Shown here: positions 63,801 through 64,000 of the stretch, one piece after another
Layout of the letters: each line of letters starts with the position of its first letter
Numbering within the stretch: position 1 is the first letter of the stretch
Origin: Brasilonema angustatum HA4187-MV1
GTDB taxonomy: Bacteria > Cyanobacteriota > Cyanobacteriia > Cyanobacteriales > Nostocaceae
Direction: 5' to 3'
NCBI GenBank assembly: GCA_019359695.1
Contig: JAHHGV010000018.1
Coordinates: 1-64,000 of the forward strand
DNA: 64,000 nt
Notes under the pieces: model-generated
Seen by the model: the letters and a program-made list of their open reading frames with translations, nothing else
Told to the model about the DNA's origin: nothing
The model's database searches: none
Position numbers and translations under genes: made by a program

Positions 63801-64000
63801 CATCTGCAAAGTTTGCTGTTTGCTTTAGATGCTTTGACCAATAGTTCGGATCTGTTGCTTCCGTTGTGGTAATCCAAGTTCCTGACACATTCGAGATAAA
63901 AGGAATCTGAGGTGAGTTAAATTCGATTTTTTCGATTTGCCCAATGTATTGCTCTAGAAGTGGATAGGAGGTTGCCCCCAAGGCTATCTGTTGCAACAGT
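60775..64000 (-). CDS. polyketide synthase terminal module, AT-KR-ACP-TE (partial)
   Basis: The C-terminal 1073-plus residues of a type I PKS; the protein continues beyond the window, so its start is not seen. In order: the end of an AT domain and post-AT linker (ISNVSGTWITTTEATDPNYWSK), a KR with structural subdomain, NADPH motif TGGLGNIGFTFAKYLA and catalytic Ser/Tyr/Asn in LLLSSVSCILGG...AAYSAAN, an ACP with LGGHSLVAVRL, and a thioesterase with nucleophile GGHSFGGRVAFE and catalytic His in VPGEHITMLAEPHV. The KR lacks an LDD triad (it has HAAGIVADKLI), so an A-type alcohol is possible. The TE releases the finished chain by hydrolysis or cyclisation. Confidence 0.93.
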   Translation of the reverse strand, partial: LLQQIALGATSYPLLEQYIGQIEKIEFNSPQIPFISNVSGTWITTTEATDPNYWSKHLKQTANFADGIAELIKEPNAILLEVGSGGTLGALAYTHQEDKPTALSSLPHPKDQQSDIAFLLNTLGQLWLLGVQVDWSGFYAHEQRHRIPLPTYPFERQRYWIDEQPGFVPVSTQVIHKESNIADWFHIPSWKQSKLIEPFEEEKIQAQKTCWLVFVDACGLGKELVTRLEQQKHNSIAVVAGEQFAKLSDNAYTINPQQQDDYEALIQELRQLDRIPEAIAHLWNVTSYDQTYLPDRDFENSQYLGFYSLLFLTQALDKQNITYPLQIITVTNNLHEVTGEESLNPEKATLLGPCKVIGQEYPNIICRSIDVVIPKSITEHEKLIDYLIEEFTTKTDDLIVAYRGHRRWVQTWEPVQLDAVTDEKTKFRDKGVYLITGGLGNIGFTFAKYLAKAFKAKLILLGRSGLPIKENWSEWIATHGEQDKISRQIQKIKTLEELGAEVLVISADVANFEQMQAAIAQAYEYFGKINGVIHAAGIVADKLIQEIGKADCEILFQSKVHGLFVMQKVLHDKEVDFCLLLSSVSCILGGLGFAAYSAANLFMDAFTYQQNRTNTVPWISLNWEGSPVEKEEQQNTDHQSTLAELFITPTESVEVFKRVLSIKKLSQIAISLGNLQARINQWLKLESIHNAERSTQDTERSVQKDSSQLRPRANLQTAYVAPRTPVELLVANLWQQLLGVERVGIHDNYFELGGHSLVAVRLMAQIQRKFGQNLPLATLFQAPTVEKLASALHQTTDSRPWSPLVEIQPRGSKRPFFCLPGGGGNVLYFHQLANCLGLDQPFYGLQASGLDGKTPAYTSIEDMAADYIKAIQVVQPEGPYLLGGHSFGGRVAFEIALQLQQLGQEVAVFAIFDTWAPIPDQKPIEHKDDTQYLIEMVNMVEGFFSKSLFITEDTLRTLMPDEQLNYFLTRLKTAEILPPQATLEQVNGFLEVYKANTKANFAYMPQEAYRNQVTVFRAKEEVCDNPSMGWDKYSLKSVETYEVPGEHITMLAEPHVQVLAKHLKVCLEQAQANG

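Overview
The window looks like chromosome of a filamentous cyanobacterium. The octamer GCGATCGC (HIP1) recurs throughout, and there are heptameric short tandem repeats of the TTCCCTA type and many short palindromic repeats between genes. It also carries a ParA/coiled-coil pair matching the cyanobacterial carboxysome-positioning genes mcdA/mcdB, a DUF1822 protein, CHAT proteases, and an RNA just after purK where cyanobacteria keep the 6S RNA gene. No rRNA, tRNA or CRISPR array was recognised.

Layout. 0.35-4 kb: an aldo/keto reductase divergent from an AraC-type regulator, then a membrane-fusion (HlyD-like) protein. 4.2-14.9 kb: a minus-strand glycan cluster with three paralogous CgeB-like glycosyltransferases, a family-2 glycosyltransferase, a polysaccharide deacetylase, an ABC exporter, an unknown two-helix membrane protein and a glycosidase-like/GT2 fusion. 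Several genes are joined by 4-base ATGA overlaps. 15.1-17.5 kb: an HTH-NACHT NTPase of the STAND class. 17.5-19 kb: a long non-coding stretch. 19-23.5 kb: a plus-strand sugar cassette (C-methyltransferase, RfbF-like nucleotidyltransferase, PIG-L deacetylase, DUF4910/aminopeptidase-like). 23.6-25.1 kb: purK and a probable 6S RNA. 25.4-28.3 kb: a pair of M16 peptidases, one with and one without the zinc motif. 28.4-35.4 kb: a peptidoglycan-binding protein, a DUF433/DUF5615 toxin-antitoxin pair with a nonsense codon in the toxin, a transaldolase-family aldolase, an alpha/beta hydrolase, mcdAB and a cytochrome P450.

35.4-43.2 kb is a scrap-yard of conflict genes and mobile DNA. It holds a HigA-like antitoxin broken by a 112-bp MITE, a GTPase, and a two-gene unit (483-aa protein with two C-terminal membrane helices plus a 114-aa partner). 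Upstream of that unit lies the C-terminal stump of a CHAT protease gene cut by a decayed IS1-type element, followed by a transposase fragment and a decayed IS4-type element. 43.7-51.7 kb carries an intact three-gene set: a DUF1822 protein, a 1576-aa CHAT protease-nSTAND NTPase-14xWD40 protein, and a divergent sigma-70-like protein. With the CHAT stump and the NACHT protein, this makes the centre of the window an island of signal-transducing NTPase/protease (probable defence or programmed-death) systems. The three-gene CHAT set and the beheaded CHAT/114-aa/483-aa unit are the best candidates for undescribed biology.

52-64 kb is the end of a polyketide (probably hybrid peptide-polyketide) cluster on the minus strand. 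It has a terminal PKS module (AT-KR-ACP-TE, running off the window), an MFS exporter, an MbtH protein and a complete FkbK-J-I-H set for an oxygenated (hydroxymalonyl/methoxymalonyl-ACP) extender. It ends with two proteins carrying acyltransferase domains without ketosynthases, one with an ACP. FkbG, the O-methyltransferase of that pathway, is not in the window.
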